This document shows, in pieces, positions 24,601-39,600 of a DNA stretch of 64,000 bases (position 1 is the stretch's first letter; every line of letters begins with the position of its first letter). The notes beneath the pieces are model-generated. The model was given only the letters and a program-made list of their open reading frames with translations. It was not told the DNA's origin and made no database searches. Both the position numbers and the translations under genes were made by a program. Origin of the DNA: Sweltsa coloradensis (taxonomy: Eukaryota; Arthropoda; Insecta; Plecoptera; Chloroperlidae); assembly GCA_024449915.1 (NCBI GenBank), contig JAMZAV010000309.1, positions 1 through 64,000 of the forward strand, given 5' to 3'.

Positions 24601-27600
24601 GATGACCTGCCTCCAAACTAATGTACGGTACTGTACTACTACTATATGAGACCGTTCCACATGCAATCTAGGTATATTAAACGTTAATTCTACCAACCCT
24701 CTTTTTGTCTGCAATTCTCTGCAGACACTCGATGGTTTCCACAGTAAGTTTCACGTGTATCTCCCTCAACTGCAAGATTACCACCTCCATCAAACCCTGA
24801 CTTAGTGCTTGGGACTTGGCCTCTTGAGAAACACCCAACAGACTTGCTAAGGCCCCTATCACTGTGACCTTCCCTTTAGTTAAACACCCAGCATCTTGCT
24901 GAAGGCGATGAACTTCATACTGTTGAAGTAAATGTTCACAAAGATCTGCTCCACCCAGTGGTGTTTTAATATTTCCATCGTCGCTTGTTCCTAAGGTTCG
25001 ACCCCTCTTTCTGGTCAGATCGGTTTCTGATTGTTCACTTCTCGGAGTATCCAATAAGCTTTGAAAGGAATGGGTCGAGTCTTCTGAACTGTCTCTTTTT
25101 GTCTCTTGTGATAGAATAGATGTGAGTGAAGCGAGCGCAGAATTCAAAAGATCAGAAGAAGAGTTGTCCTCCATAGAAACCTTGACAGTCTCAAAGAAGG
25201 GCTTAGAACCACAGCGGAACAATGTATCTCTTATAGTCTCGTAGCCTTTATCCTTCTTATTGCATAGTACTGCAGAGAGAAGCTTGAATATTGATGTCCA
25301 TAGTCGGTTACGCAAGAAGATCAAATGGGGTAGATGGGTCGCTGCATACAAACACATTTTTCAATTAAAATTTACAAAGATTGACACTGTGACATCATTA
25401 TTTTGCAAAGTTGATCATTCCATAGCAAAAGTTCAGCATCATTTAAGTAGGCCTACTTGTGCTATTCTACAAGAAGGTAAAAGTAACATAGGATAGTATT
25501 AATGTCAGATTTCAAATTGCTCGTACGTGTGGCATTAGAGGTTGTATATAAAAAATATTACATGAAAAAAATTATTTTTTTAAAACAACACTTATATTAA
25601 AATGTACTAAAAAGTAAAAAATAAATTTTCACCCAACAAATTTTTGCCTTACTCGGAAAATAAAAGCGTTGGGCGCTTACGGTATTGACATAGATTACAG
25701 AATTTTGTTGTTCATGGAGGGAAAGCGCCCAACGCTTTTATTTTCCGAGTAAGGTAAAAATTTGTTGGGCGAAAATTTATTATTTACTTTTTAGTACATT
25801 CAAATATAAGCGTTGTTAAAAAAAAAAAATGTTTCATGCAATATTATTTTATACTTTTTAGTCTTAATGAATGTTGTAATCGAATATGTGCTCACTGGAT
25901 GTGTCCGAATTTCTGCATCTGGTTGGCCCATCTTCACTAGCTGTGACTAATTTCCCATATGAAGCTTTGCTTGATTAATTAATTATGATGACTTAATTGA
26001 TGAACAAGTGAATGTGATAAATTGATTCATGTATTGTCATCAAGAATATACGTCTGTGTGAAAAATTTCAGCTCGATCGGACATTGGGAAGCGGGTGAAA
26101 TATCAATTATAAGATTCCGTCCAGACAGACAGACAAACACATGAAGGCAAGCTAATATAAGCATTGTAATAAGTCACATAAGTTGTCAACATTAGACCAC
26201 TTTCCCTTTTTCCAAAGTTAGTCACAAATACTGAGGCTCGTATTGCCATGAAAAATTGTAAAACCCACTCAGTTACAAAAAGAACTTAACTGTGATGTGA
26301 TTCAGTGATATATTATTTAGGGTGGCAGATTCATATGAATTTTAATATAGACGCCATAGTTTTATATCAAGCAATCAACCATTAATAGATTGTTGTCGTA
26401 ATATTAAGTTTCAAATATTTACTTAACTGTAGTACATTGTTGTTTGCAATCAGCGTCTATGTAATAAGATTTATTTAGTTGTCCTCCTTTGTAAATCAGT
26501 TTTTTAACTGATACGGATAGACGTTAAATGAATAAATAAATGAATAAATAAATAAATTGAATAAAAACATAATTTATTTTTTAGAACCCTACTTTTTTAT
26601 CAGTAGCCTATATTTGCTAGGGTTCTTGTCAGAAGAAGGTTATGTTTGCAACTTTCAATAAGGAATATTTCAATAGTCATTTTAGTTTTAAGAATTGCTT
26701 TACTAATGGAAGGCAAGGTAAGTTTGAATTGATAATATAAAATGATGCATAAAACAATGCAGGAAGTTTTACTTACGATAAAGTGCTGGGTTGAGTAGTG
26801 ACATCAGCATGTAGAGACTGTCAAGAGTATGCAGTAAAGTGTCACAACAATCCTCACTTAAAGCCACACACTTGGCCAGCACAGAACAAACGCTGGTATT
26901 CAGTTCCAATACATCGACATACATAAGCGAGGCTTGACTCTCGTCAGAGTAGGGAGGGATTTCGTGCAGGCACCGAAACCAAGTCCTTGCAAGTCTGAGT
27001 TGGACGACATTTCCAATCACCTCTTCTGGAAGCAAAGCAAGCAGGTTCACCAGCAGCCAGCTCACAGACTTCACTAGCGTTGGGGTGGTAAGTACGTGCG
27101 GGTCTTGTTCCTCGGGATTACCCTCTTCGACACTATCTGTCCTCTCTGACAAGGTAGACAAACTCGAGGGTCCGCTTTCCAAGTTCTTGTTGTAAACAAG
27201 AACGTACTCGTTCGGCTTTAATTCCGCTCCGGGAGCCAGTTGCCGGCCAGACAGTGATTCCACAGTCCATTGTCCGTTGTCGACCGTTATCATGTATCCG
27301 CCCAGGTCAACTGTAGAGCCAACATATAACCTTGACAGTAAAATGGCTATCTTGCCAAAGAAATCAGATTGTTTTAAAAGTTGACTCAAAGCTTCGGCAC
27401 CGGATAATATAACATCTCCATGTTTCACAGGAATGCTGCAGAGGGAAAGAGGTCTGCCTTCGCTATGGCTGCTGAGATTTGTGAGCAAGATGGCAGCTTG
27501 TTCACGAACCAGACAGGCTTCATTATGGTCCAAAAGGAAGCTGAAAGGAAGTAAAAATATCCATATAAGTACGAGACACAATCTGATTTTTAAACTAGTG

Positions 27601-30600
27601 AAGATCTTTCATTTCAAGACGATATACCTTATTCCGGTCGCCCAAACGTCAAGTCCGGTCATAAAGTGGGTACAGCCAAGCCGAGAGGAACAGAGACCGG
27701 ATGCCAGTTGCAAAGCCCCTGCTCTTGTCACTGGGTCTCGACTCTGCCAGAGTGATGAGAGCCAGGCAAGACTTTCCTCGTTGTTAGTTTTTAACGCAGA
27801 CAGCCACACTTCTTCCCAGCCCTACAACAAGGGAGAAAATGTATAGCTTCATCTATTGTTTCTTACCCTTTTTGTTTTTATGTATAGTTTTTTTTATTTT
27901 TTTAAAACGTCAGTTGTGTCAGGCCTGGCTAGGCGGCAACAAAGATGTTAGCCCAAGAAATGGATCAGTGCACTGCTCCCCCCAACCCAATTAATGTTGG
28001 TCATGGGGTCAACTCAAGTCAGTTTATAAGGCTGTATTTCAACATTGATACAGACTATAAAATAAAATAAAAATATCTCTAGTGTACCAGGAAAGCATTA
28101 ACCCTTTAGTAATTTTCCTATAGATTGGTTTCATCTACCTTTATCCCAAGAAATGATATAGTAGAACATCGAGAAGGTAACTGGGTACCTGATCTGAAAT
28201 CTGGATAGTATCTAATTTGAGTATCAATCTAATTTGAGTATCAATAATAATTCTTTACGTCCGTTATTGTGATTAGGCTACATCTAGGACATTATATTAT
28301 AAATGAACAATATTATGTTAAAAATTTACGTAATGTGCGACTGTAGTTTAATGAATGTCCATTTGGTTCAAATGAAAGTAAAAAATAAATCACTGTCAAT
28401 ATGCCATGCAGGCTTGATTCAATATATTTTAAATTTTGTTGCCTTCTCACAGCAGGAACTTTACATACCTACATTTGCCAAAATATAGTTTAAAAAATCA
28501 GTTGTTTGAATCCTAAAAACATTGTAGGTATTTGAGTACATTTGTGCATCCTCTGGGGTATCGTGAAGATGTGCAATGTTAAAAGTGAAAATCTTCTTTT
28601 CATATGCCCACAATAGGAAATATCCGTGACTTGATTTTATCATTCTACTATAACAAAGACTTGTTTCTGAATGTATTAATCGATTTCAGTTTTTATAGGG
28701 TTTTAAGTTTAGTTGGTCAACTGTAACTGTAAGGCCATGATGCTCTAGCCTATGATAGGCTAGGGAGGCCTTAGGTAGGAGGAAGAAAGGGAATGTTACC
28801 GGGTACTCAACACATGGCTCACTCACTCGTCTAACAAACTTAGCTTTGGTGCCTAGTATTCATCTCAATTACCTGAAGTTCACCAAAAAATTTTCGGGTG
28901 TATTTATTGGTGTTTTTTTTGTTTGTTTTGTATGTTTGTTCGCTCCTAACTCAGCAAACGAAATTAATGCAATCTAGAAAATTTCAATTGGACTTGAATC
29001 TCTGAACTAGACTGCAGTGATCTTGGTAAATCAAGATTGTTTCTGGATATTATTATTTTACACCATTTTCGATTTTAGTGCGATATTTTGTAGCACATTG
29101 GACCAATCTGACAAAGGGTGGAGTAAACGTTCAATAAAAGAAGACTAGACCCCAGAAGTTTCATTATGCTTTGGACGACATTTTGACAAGTGCTTAAATT
29201 AGCCACATCATGTAACTAAGAATTGAAATGGTTTTTTGTTGTTTACGATTTCGCTGGCTTTGGCCAATTCTGACCAAACGGTGGAGTACAACCTTAAATT
29301 AACTTGACATTCAAAGTAGCCATTAGATAAACCTTAGAAAGAATGCTGACGCAAATGTTTAGCTGACCAAGAAATAAACTTTTGTATAAGTTATTACGTA
29401 TAGTCATCATTGACAAGAACAAGCGAACTTGCATTCACTACATGCGTAGCAGCAAAACAAAGCACTTGCAAAAGTAAAGATATCCCACGCAAACTAAAAA
29501 CTTTAAAAAGCTCATCCATCAACGCGGCGGGACTTTAGCGTTTTCCTAGTCCTAGTATTTTCATTCATAGAAGTTAGCTGAAAGTTGCACCAAAAATTTT
29601 AGCAGGAAAAATGGGCGCATGTCATAATCTGGTATGGCCAATCAACCAATCACATAACGAATAATCGTAAAACAAAAAATAGTGTCAACAATTGTTGTCA
29701 TAGCAACATGAGCTGTTTAGTGACCATGCAGTAAATTTAGATGTGTTATCTAGAAGGCGGTTGTTAATTTCATTCATACACCATGGACTTACAAGGCGGT
29801 TACTGTTATAAGCACATGTATAATCGATGTGGTGGCCAAAGAACTTAGATAAAAGAACATACTTAGACCCCTAGTAGATAGGTTTTCTTATCTGAATTCT
29901 TTGGCGACGACCTAGATTTTGACGTTGCATGCCGTTTGAAATAATAAACATACAACTTTGTACCTCAATAAAATTGAAATGGTTCACTTTGGATTGGTTT
30001 ACATTGCGGCAATGGTGTTGTTAGTCAAAGTCAGCCCAGACTGAACAACCTTCAAATGGTAACTTGATCAAATCAGCACAACCAATTAAAAAAACTAAGA
30101 ATTCTACCATGCCATGACCACCTGATTTTGTAGCACAGGAAGTACTTTGACAGCTGAATTATTACTTATTAGGTCATATTATTGACACTGTTGTTTAAAT
30201 TAAAGTGGGATTTTAGATGCCTGCACCTTAACTAGGGCCTAAGTACTTCATAAGGATCAAGCTATGTCAAAAGAAAAGTTTAAAATCAGGGCCTACATGA
30301 AGCAGAAACTCCTAGGCCTTGACCCATCCAGTGACAGCAGAATCTAAAACTTTTTGTAGATGTCAGTCTGTGTAGTTTTTTTTTCAAGAATGGTATTGGC
30401 ACGAGCTCTCATTGGTCCTTTAAATTTTAACAATGTTGCCAACTGTTAAAGCAATTGTTGATGTTACAAATAGTTTTTATTTACTATTTGTTTTAATTTA
30501 AAATATGAATGTGTATAGCCTAATAAAATAACTTTTAAAATAATAAATTTTGCCTTGCGTTATTAAGCATCATGCATAGGCATAGGCATACTGTATTTAT

Positions 30601-33600
30601 GCGAGTATAGGCCCTCGGGATATTTGAAAGTGTCAAGTTCAAAAAGTGGGTGCGGCCATTATGCTGAAGCCATCTATCAATAGTATTATATCCAATCTTC
30701 AAAATCTGAGGTGGTCAAAATAAGGGTGCGGCTTTACTCGAGGGCGGCCTATAAGCGGAAATACTGTAGTCGTTTATTAGATAAGAAGGTCTTCAATAAA
30801 GCCACCAATTTTTTCGGTGGGATGGTTAATCCGCCAAATGTCGTTATATAAGCCTCATAAGCCCATTTTTTTTGTGTTCATGCGAGCGAAGTGTCAAAAG
30901 GTCATTCAAACCTAGCTGAATTCAACCTAAGTGGCTTTCTATTCATTCTATACACCCAAGTCAATATTTGGACTTGGTTTATGTTCCTTATTGGCCAAAT
31001 GACTAGATGATGAGATAAGTAGAAAGGCAATTAACAACTTAATACTACCTACAAGCAAGTAGAGTAGGTAATTGCTGAGTAAACTTTACCTTAGAGGCCA
31101 TATACTCTTGCATCTCACATAACAGGTGATTCATACAGAGGATGGAGTTGCGAGTAATGCTCAAGCCTAGAAAGGAAGCAGTGCCGGCCCCTGCCTTGCC
31201 ACAGTGGAACGCTTTGACCAGTTCAATCAAAGACGCAATAAGCTCCTTCCACAGTTGGCCAGTGTTCGTACCTCCAAGACTCCAGCCGATGGATCCAGAC
31301 AAGTTTGCCAGGCACATCAACATCCAATCAAGGAACCAAAGATTGTAGAAGTGTTCAGTGTCACTAAACTTTAGATTCTGTGACAATGTTTGTATGAAGT
31401 GAACCCAATGCAGTTTTTTTTCACCACCATTCTTTATTTCCTGCCCCTCCAATTTTCGTTCTAGAGTCACACACTCTCTGGCAAGGAAAAGCATTTCTCT
31501 GCATAGCTCTTTGTTTGGATTTGCACCACCATTACTGTTTTCGGACATGTTGAGCAATTGTGGTAACGGTTGGTCAGGATCTTTGAGAATCTTTGAAATC
31601 CAGGAACAGTTCTTCCCTTTTCTTATTTTTAAGTATAGCCGTACAAACTGCAAGATATTCACAAGCAGTTCCTCATCTTCATTATTTGATGGTGGTGTTT
31701 TTAAGAACCTTATTATTGTTTTCTCCCAATCTAAATCACCCCAACAGCAGTCCAGACTTTCAACTGGAATGTTCAAGCTGGAATTTTTTGATTTTCTTTC
31801 TCTCCCACTTAGAAGGACATGAAGAGTTAAATACCCAGTGAGGCTCCAGATTGAAGAAGAAACAGCATGGTGTGAAGTTGCATTTTGAATGCTGTACAAA
31901 TGTTGGCAGCAACAATGCGACATGCTCGTAGCTTGCAAAGAATGAATGTCCATTTTGTCCAGCAGGAGACTTTGGGAGAAACCCTCTTGAGACGGCGGTG
32001 AACCCTGCCATGCTAGAATAACTGATACTCCTTCATACCACGCAATGTTCCAAGTAAGCTTCAAGATTCTGGTGCAATGCTTGTCATTCATGAGGATGCC
32101 CCGCAATGTTGTTTCTGTGTGGTGACTTGTACGCCAATGTGTATGACACAGAAAAGGGAGGCGCATTCGTTTGGCCACTATCTCAGGTAGAGACACACCA
32201 TACCACACGGAAGATGTTTCTGTAGAGTAACCACTACGCTCAGGTACGGACAGTATCAGATCACTATAGAGAAGCAGAAACAATAGTTGGGATCCATCAT
32301 GCCGAAGCCGATTGTCATTACAATACATGAAGATGCTTCGAAGTATACTATAGAAGATGGTTGAATTGGTAGACAGTTTATGTCTTAGTTTTGTGTTATG
32401 TTGTACCAAGTTTTTAAGAATAGTTATTATGGGAATAACAGAATCAGGATGGTTGAGATAGTCTTTTTCAAGGAGAGATTTATTAAAGATGTCAAGGATA
32501 GTGTCAATTCCATTTTGTTCCAGAAACTGGGAATGGAGGTTACGGTCTTCCAACATGACTGAAACCTGAGTGAGTGCGGAGCGTTTCACTATAGGCTCCA
32601 CTCCAGCAGCAGTTAACAGCTCAATAACTTGGCACAGGCTTGATGCTTGGTAAAACGTCTGAGTGAATCTATTGCGTATTAGGTGCGTCGGACGCTCCAC
32701 GATACAGAGAGTGTTCAACACTGTACCCTGTACGTCAGACAAAGCAGGTAGCTTCTCATAACATTGCTCTTCTTTCGAGAGAAGCCACATTAAACGCGAG
32801 ACAGCTTCATCTCGTGACAACGAGTCTACAGAGAACAGTAGGCGTATGTTACCTTTCAACACTTCATCTTGTGGGAGCAAAATAGAGGAACTGATATCTG
32901 GGTCCAGCATTTTCGCAACTGCTCGGCCCAGCACGGTAGTTTTGTTTGAATAGCATTGTAACAGTGGTAAAGCAGGAATCAAGCTCTCTAGAAATCTAAT
33001 CCACGTTGCTTCAGGCATAAGAAACTTCCCTTTTAGAAGGTGGATAAGTATCTCTCCAGAGTACTGTTGAATTCTGGTATCGGAATGCCCAGATCCATGG
33101 CAAATTATTTCTATCAGGATTGAAGTGTTGTATAGAAAGGAAAGATGACTAGCACTTCTGCATGGTTTCAGGTGTTCTACTCCTAAAATTGCTAGGACGT
33201 GTCGGTGGCATGAATTGTACATCTTCAGCTGCACTTCGGGATCACAATGAGCTAAAAGTCTAATGATGACCCGTGTTGCACATTTACTAGAATTAGGATC
33301 AAGAAACTGGTGATGTAATTGATTAACAGACATGTCTACACACAAACTGACAAAGTTGAGGTCCATATGGAAGGCAAGACTTGATATTGCTTCATTTATC
33401 ACTGAAAACATATTTTCTTCCGTTATTTTATCAGAGTTTTTAAGAAACTTAATCGCAGCAGTCATAGATTTACAAACCAATGCAGTATCGTCATAACTGC
33501 GCAATAAGTCTGTACAGTAACGGCTGGAAAAATTCCTTACATACAGTAAAATATCTGCATGTAGTGATGGAAACAGCACGGATACCGAATGATCATAGAT

Positions 33601-36600
33601 GCCAAGTGTAAGAACCTTCTTCAGGATGTTTGGAATGACTGCATCAGCCTGGTCAATGGGAACCAATGCCACGAGAAGTATTCGTGTCAGCGACAGAAGT
33701 TGAAGGTAAAGCAGACGATGTCCTTCTTTGCCGACTTCTTCACCTTGATGACATTCCATGGTCTGACCCAGTAGTAAGAGGACTTGTTTCAAATGGTTGG
33801 CAATTTCAGTGGATATGGCGTCAGTGCAGTCCCAAACATCAGAAGTGACGCACACCGTCAGAAGATTTGTTAGTTCCAAAGCACATAGTATTGCACTACT
33901 AAGGTCAGCAGCATCTGAAGTAATGGAACTCAAGTGAGGAAGAACTTCGTACAATGACAGCAAGCAGAACTGAGGCAAGTTTAACTGCTGCAGCTGAAGA
34001 AGGATGGAATCTTCAATGTCAGTTTCACTGATGCTACCCGAGCGACTTGTGTGGTTTGAGACAGGTCTCGAAGACTGGAATGCAGTATTTTCTTGGCCAG
34101 TTTCTGACACAGAATTATAGTTTTTTAAATAATCACCAGCACCATTTGAATTGTTGCTCAACAACATCGAAGGCGAATGAAGACTCACAGATGACACACA
34201 AGCATCGTTAATTGCGCATGTCTGAAATCAAATACAAAATTGTTTTATTAACTTAAGGTTATGAAAAACTTAGGGCCTAACTTAGGCCCCAAAAATTATT
34301 TTTTACCACATTTTCTGTAACATCAAACTAGTACACAAAAAAAATGACCATTTAAAAAATTATATCTTGTAACTGTGATTTTACATGAATTTTTTAAAGT
34401 TTTTTTATCATGAAATTGGCAAAAATTGGCATTTTGGGGAATTTCTTAATTGGCTTTAACTTGCAAATTTTTTGTTCCCAATAGATACTAGAGCATTGTT
34501 CCGATCTAAAAATGGCCTTTCATAACATCGTGTCTTGAAACTATGCACAAAAATATGCCATCAAAATCACACTCTTTCTTGGTGATCAGCATATACGTAT
34601 TGACCGAATCACTTGCCCAAAATACAAAACAAAATATAGCTGATTTACAGAAAAGGCTGCCAATTACATTAATAATGGCCAATATTTTTTTGGATCAAAA
34701 TCCTCCAAGGTCACTGGGCATAAAGATTGTCCCCATGTAATTTCTTATGGGTGAATTTTGCTGATGGGACTAGCTCGAAAATTACCAAGTTTGACAATTT
34801 TTTTTTCGAGTTACGGCAGACCCAATAATTTTTCTGTTACTGTCTAAATTCATAACTAGTTAGCCTAATGAAATATATTTTTTGAGTTGAGCGGGTGAAT
34901 AACCCTTTAAGGTACTGAAATATTTAGATCCACTGTACGGGTAATGTATATGTATAGGCCTACATCAGGGGTCAGGAACCTGCAGCTCAGGAGCCGCATG
35001 CTGCTCCTGAGTGGGTCTAGCCTGGCTCTATAGTTTTGTTTAAAAAAGTATCTAAATCCAAAGTCAACTAAGTCAACCTGCAGCTGTCAACATGAGCAAC
35101 ATAAAGAAATGCAAAATATTCTATGAAAATTGTTCAACAGTGATTGGACTGACAAATTCAGTGTTATTGAATGTACTAGGAAAACGCTTAAGTCCCGCCG
35201 CGTTGTTGGATGAGTGTATATGGTGCATTGAGATGTCATGTGTTACGCGGATTTTCTGTTGTTCTGTGAAAAAATCATTACTTAGTCGAAGATTTTTTTA
35301 AATTAAATTAAATTAAAAAAAAAAATTAACTAATTTTTATTATTAAATAAAACAAAAAAAAAAAATTAAGTTAATTTTTTAATTAATCGTAATTTTTTAA
35401 AAAGAAAAAAATCGTAAAATTGCAATTTGTATAAGAAATAATTATTCGATTGCGCTCAAATTTAACACGAATATATTAATTCATGAAATTAAGGTTCTGT
35501 GAAAAAATCATTACAATCAAATAAAGCATGTAGGTGTTATAAGCCGAAGAAATTTTTTAAAATCGAAAAAAATCGTAAAATTGCGTTTTTTATGAGAAAA
35601 AATTTCCCGATTGCGCTAAAAAACGTGGCAGTTCTAAGTTCAGAGATTTCGAAGGTCTCCATAAAATTTCATCGCAATCGGAGTATCGGTTTAGCCGGAA
35701 TCGTGTTAACAAACACACAAAAATACAAAAAAAAAAGAAAGAAAAAAAAAACATTCCGGATTTTTTTCTCCAGTGTAGTGAAATGGAATCTTCGCTTCCC
35801 TCGCTACGCTCGCTACGCTCATCCAATAATGTAGTGGTTTTCCACTTTGTGTAATATGGAAGTTTCATTCCAATAAAAAAGTAACATTGAGTGACATTTT
35901 TTCACAACAAGAACAGTTTTCCCATTAAATATACTGTGCAGAACGACGGAAGACGCCATGACTGTGCAGGTTCTACCTGTTTGTGCATCACACGTGTTAT
36001 AAAGCATTGATTGCATTAACATTAACCATGTATAAAGTTAAAACTATCAGATGGCAGATACAGACCGCATTTTCAAATTATTGTATAAAAAATTCAACCA
36101 CAAAATTAACATTGCTTGAACAGCTCACTATACATAAAAATTAAAACATTATCATGTGGAAGGCCTACATTTGTCCTTATAGAAATTAAACATATGTTAT
36201 ATGATGTAATTTTTTCAATTATCCTATTATGGCTCCAACTAGCAATCACTTTCAAATTTTCTATAAAATTGGCTCCGAAGACAAAAAAGGTTACCGACCC
36301 CTGGCCTACATTCATATCCATTTTTGGGGTTTTGAAGTCATAATGCATAATGGTTAGTGTCTCTGCTTCCAATGCAGAAGGTCCAAGGGCCCAGGCAGAA
36401 GTTTTTTTAACTTCTAATTTGGACTTAGGTCCATCAGTTCTTGGGTTAGGAATTTTGTAAATGGTGAGTTTGGAGCCGTCCTGGCAACGAGGCACATAAT
36501 AAATTCAAAGTTGTTCTGAATCGGCCTTGTTGATTCTGGCGTTGATTCGCAGGTGTTCGCACTGTCCAGACCACTGATTGCTATATTTCCTATTAAAAAT

Positions 36601-39600
36601 ATTGATCTTTGGTTGGTTTATCGCTCACTCGTCGATTGCGTCAGGGCCTACAGGGTTGGCTTGGTCGCTTTGGTTTAATGTCCCCCACTGAAAATCAGTT
36701 ATGTGACTGAGTGGGTAGACTCTAAATACAAATTTATTTATTTTATTTATTTATTTGACTTCATAGGTGTCGTAATAACTATCAACAATGAATGTTGTGA
36801 TTACGATACAGAGAAATGTGGTGTCATTATAAACATGTGACGAAGGATAAACAAGTCTATCATTACAATTGTGTGACGAGGAATGCTTGCGTGGTCAATA
36901 ACATTGGATGTTGAGAATTGGGAAAGAGGTCAGGGGAAGAGACCCTCTCTTGAGGGCCTAGAGACGATGGAGGGGGCTAAAGAAGACTTGTGAATGGCTT
37001 TTGGACATAGGAGAACCAGGTGGGAGTCAGAGAAGCAAGAGGGTGACAATGGTATTCAAGCCTCATGGGGAGGGGAGAATGGCCAAAGTCAGGGCTTCGA
37101 GGCTTCGTGGATACCGAAGGTTCGTACTGATCGGGGAGTTCTGTTTGAGAGAAAGGTAAGCAGAGCCTGAAGAAAGAAGAACTACCAAGTTTTCCCGCTG
37201 CGGTGGGAGTAGCACGGCAAACTGTGGAGAACTGCTTGGGAGCTGAACGAAGACAGAAGCAAGAAGAGTGAAGACACCAAGGAGACGGGGGTTCGAGTCG
37301 ATACCAGACTACTTCCATACCAGACGAGGGTATAATTGGTGAGTGAGCGATGATTGCCTATTAATTGTCTGTGTTAAGGGAATTCAGTGGGAGTCGAACT
37401 CAGGATCACTTGGAGAATGCACAATCTTAGATAAGGACAAGAGTAGGTATGTTAGGAGAATATAGTGATCCCCAAATTGAGAATTACAGTTGTTTATTGT
37501 ATTTAACCACATGTTTGTTTCTTGGTCCAAATCCCACAAACATATACGGTCTCGGTCAGGAACGGTTTGTAGAGCAAGATAAGAGTTGTAAAGCTACACC
37601 CCACGTAAGCTTATTTGACATCTACCCTTTACAAATCGGAACAACAACCCTTATCCTTAACACCACCTACAATTTATCCATATACCACATGTGAGCAGTT
37701 ATTCAAAAAGAAAGAGCAATGTGCCTGCCGAGGTGATAGTTGAGATGGGTGGAGGCATTTATTTGTGTACCAGTATGAATCAGGCTTAAAAATGCAAAAA
37801 ATTAGGGCTAAGCCAATCTTAAAAAAGGTAAAAATTAATGTTGATGGTTTCTTTTCATTCATTAAAGATGTAAGCCAAATTTAATGAAAAGAGAAGAACA
37901 ATATGGGTTCAGAAGTGGGTGGTCTACTACTGATCCAATATTTGCTATAAGACAATGGAGAGGAGATGGGAAAATGGGAAATGCACATTGCGTTTTTGGA
38001 TCTGGAAAAGGCATCGCCTGCCAAGAGAAAAAGTATGGGAGTGTCTAGAGGAAAAAGGAGTTGGAAGAGGTTTTTGGATACGAAGTATGTATCAAACGAG
38101 TGAAAGTTGTGTACAGACAGATATATGGGTAGGTCAGAATGGTTCCAAGTAAATGAGGGCCTGCAACAAAAAAGTGTGTTATCTCCAACACTCTTTAAAG
38201 TTGTAATGGACAAAATTCTTAGAAGAGATGGAACCGAATATAGATGGAAGGGCCACAAGAACCTTAGTGTTTGCGGACAATGTGTTGATTTGGGGTGACC
38301 GTGAGAGTGCCAGAGAAGTGCAGGAGAAGGTGGACAGATAGGATGAAGTTACTACAGAGTTTGGTCTGAAAATCAGTCACAAAGTCAGAAAAATCGGGAA
38401 AATATTGTACTCCGTGGAGGTCTTAGAAGAAAAAGAAGAATTTAAGTATTTGGGAACCCGGAATGACAAACAATGAAAAAGTGAGTAGGGAAGTTTCATC
38501 TAGAGAGCAAAAAGCAAAAGGGTAGTGAGAAAGCTACTTTGGAATGAGTTGTTCCCACCAAAATGTAACATTTTGTTGTACAAGGCATATTTTGTACCTA
38601 TACTAAAGTATGGGGCAGTAACGTGGGCACTGGGCAGTAGGAACAAAAGAAAAGAGTCAGCTGGAAGCAGCAGAAAAGAAGTTCTTAAAAAGTGTCAAAG
38701 GAGTTAGGAAGATAAGAAGTAGTGTAATAAGAAAAGGACTGGAACTGGAGAGGAAGAGAACGTCTAAGATGGTTTGGACATTTGAAAAGCAGGGAGAGGC
38801 AGGGAGAGGATCCCAAGATGAGAGGAAAAGAAAAGTAGGACGGCTAAGAGAGAAAGTGTGGGAGCGTGTGGCAACAGTAAAGCTGTGGGAGGAAAGAAGA
38901 GCGTGGAGTAAATTGGTAGAGAGAAAGGAGTTAGATGATGAGTCTGGCAGGCTTAGTATCTACAGTTTCATGCCCAAGATAATGGTGGAAACCCGCCACT
39001 CAACCCAACATAAACTACGTATACATGAAGTTTTGAAAACAGCATGCTTCGAAACTGGAATGGCTCGGTTCAAGTCAAAACCATTTTTCTTGGGTTTGAC
39101 TTCAAAACTATTTTCAAAACTGTCAAGTATACACATTCCAATGCCACCCATATAAAAGTAGGTCTAACAACTAAAAAAAGTTTTGAGATCATTTTGAAAC
39201 CAGTTCATGTATACACACGGACGTCGAATTAGTTTTGATTCAAGTCAAAACTTTTTCAAAACTGCAAGAAAACGTAGTAATAGAAATTGGAACTGAGTTA
39301 AGATTATTATTATTATTATTATTATTATTATAGGGACTCAAATAAGATACAAGCTGCAGAAATGAAATTTGTAAGGAGTATAGCGGGTGTATCCAAGCTT
39401 GAAAAAATCAGGAGTGAATAAATTAGGAAGAGTGTAGATGTTGACAAGCTTCAGTTCAAAATAGGAAGAGAAAGATTGAGATGATATGGACATGAGAAGA
39501 ATGTAAATAAAGAGAATACCAAGAGCAGAATTTGAAAGTGGAAATATGAACAGAAGAAGACCTGGTAGACCAAGAGAGAAGTGGGTGGACCAAATAATAA

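Noticed and set aside
31511..32011. Overlapping open frames on both strands
   Set aside because: These are shadows of the RTTN exon 4 reading frame.
36977..37318. 113-codon minus-strand frame in a purine-rich stretch
   Set aside because: No motif, no splice context and biased composition explain the openness.
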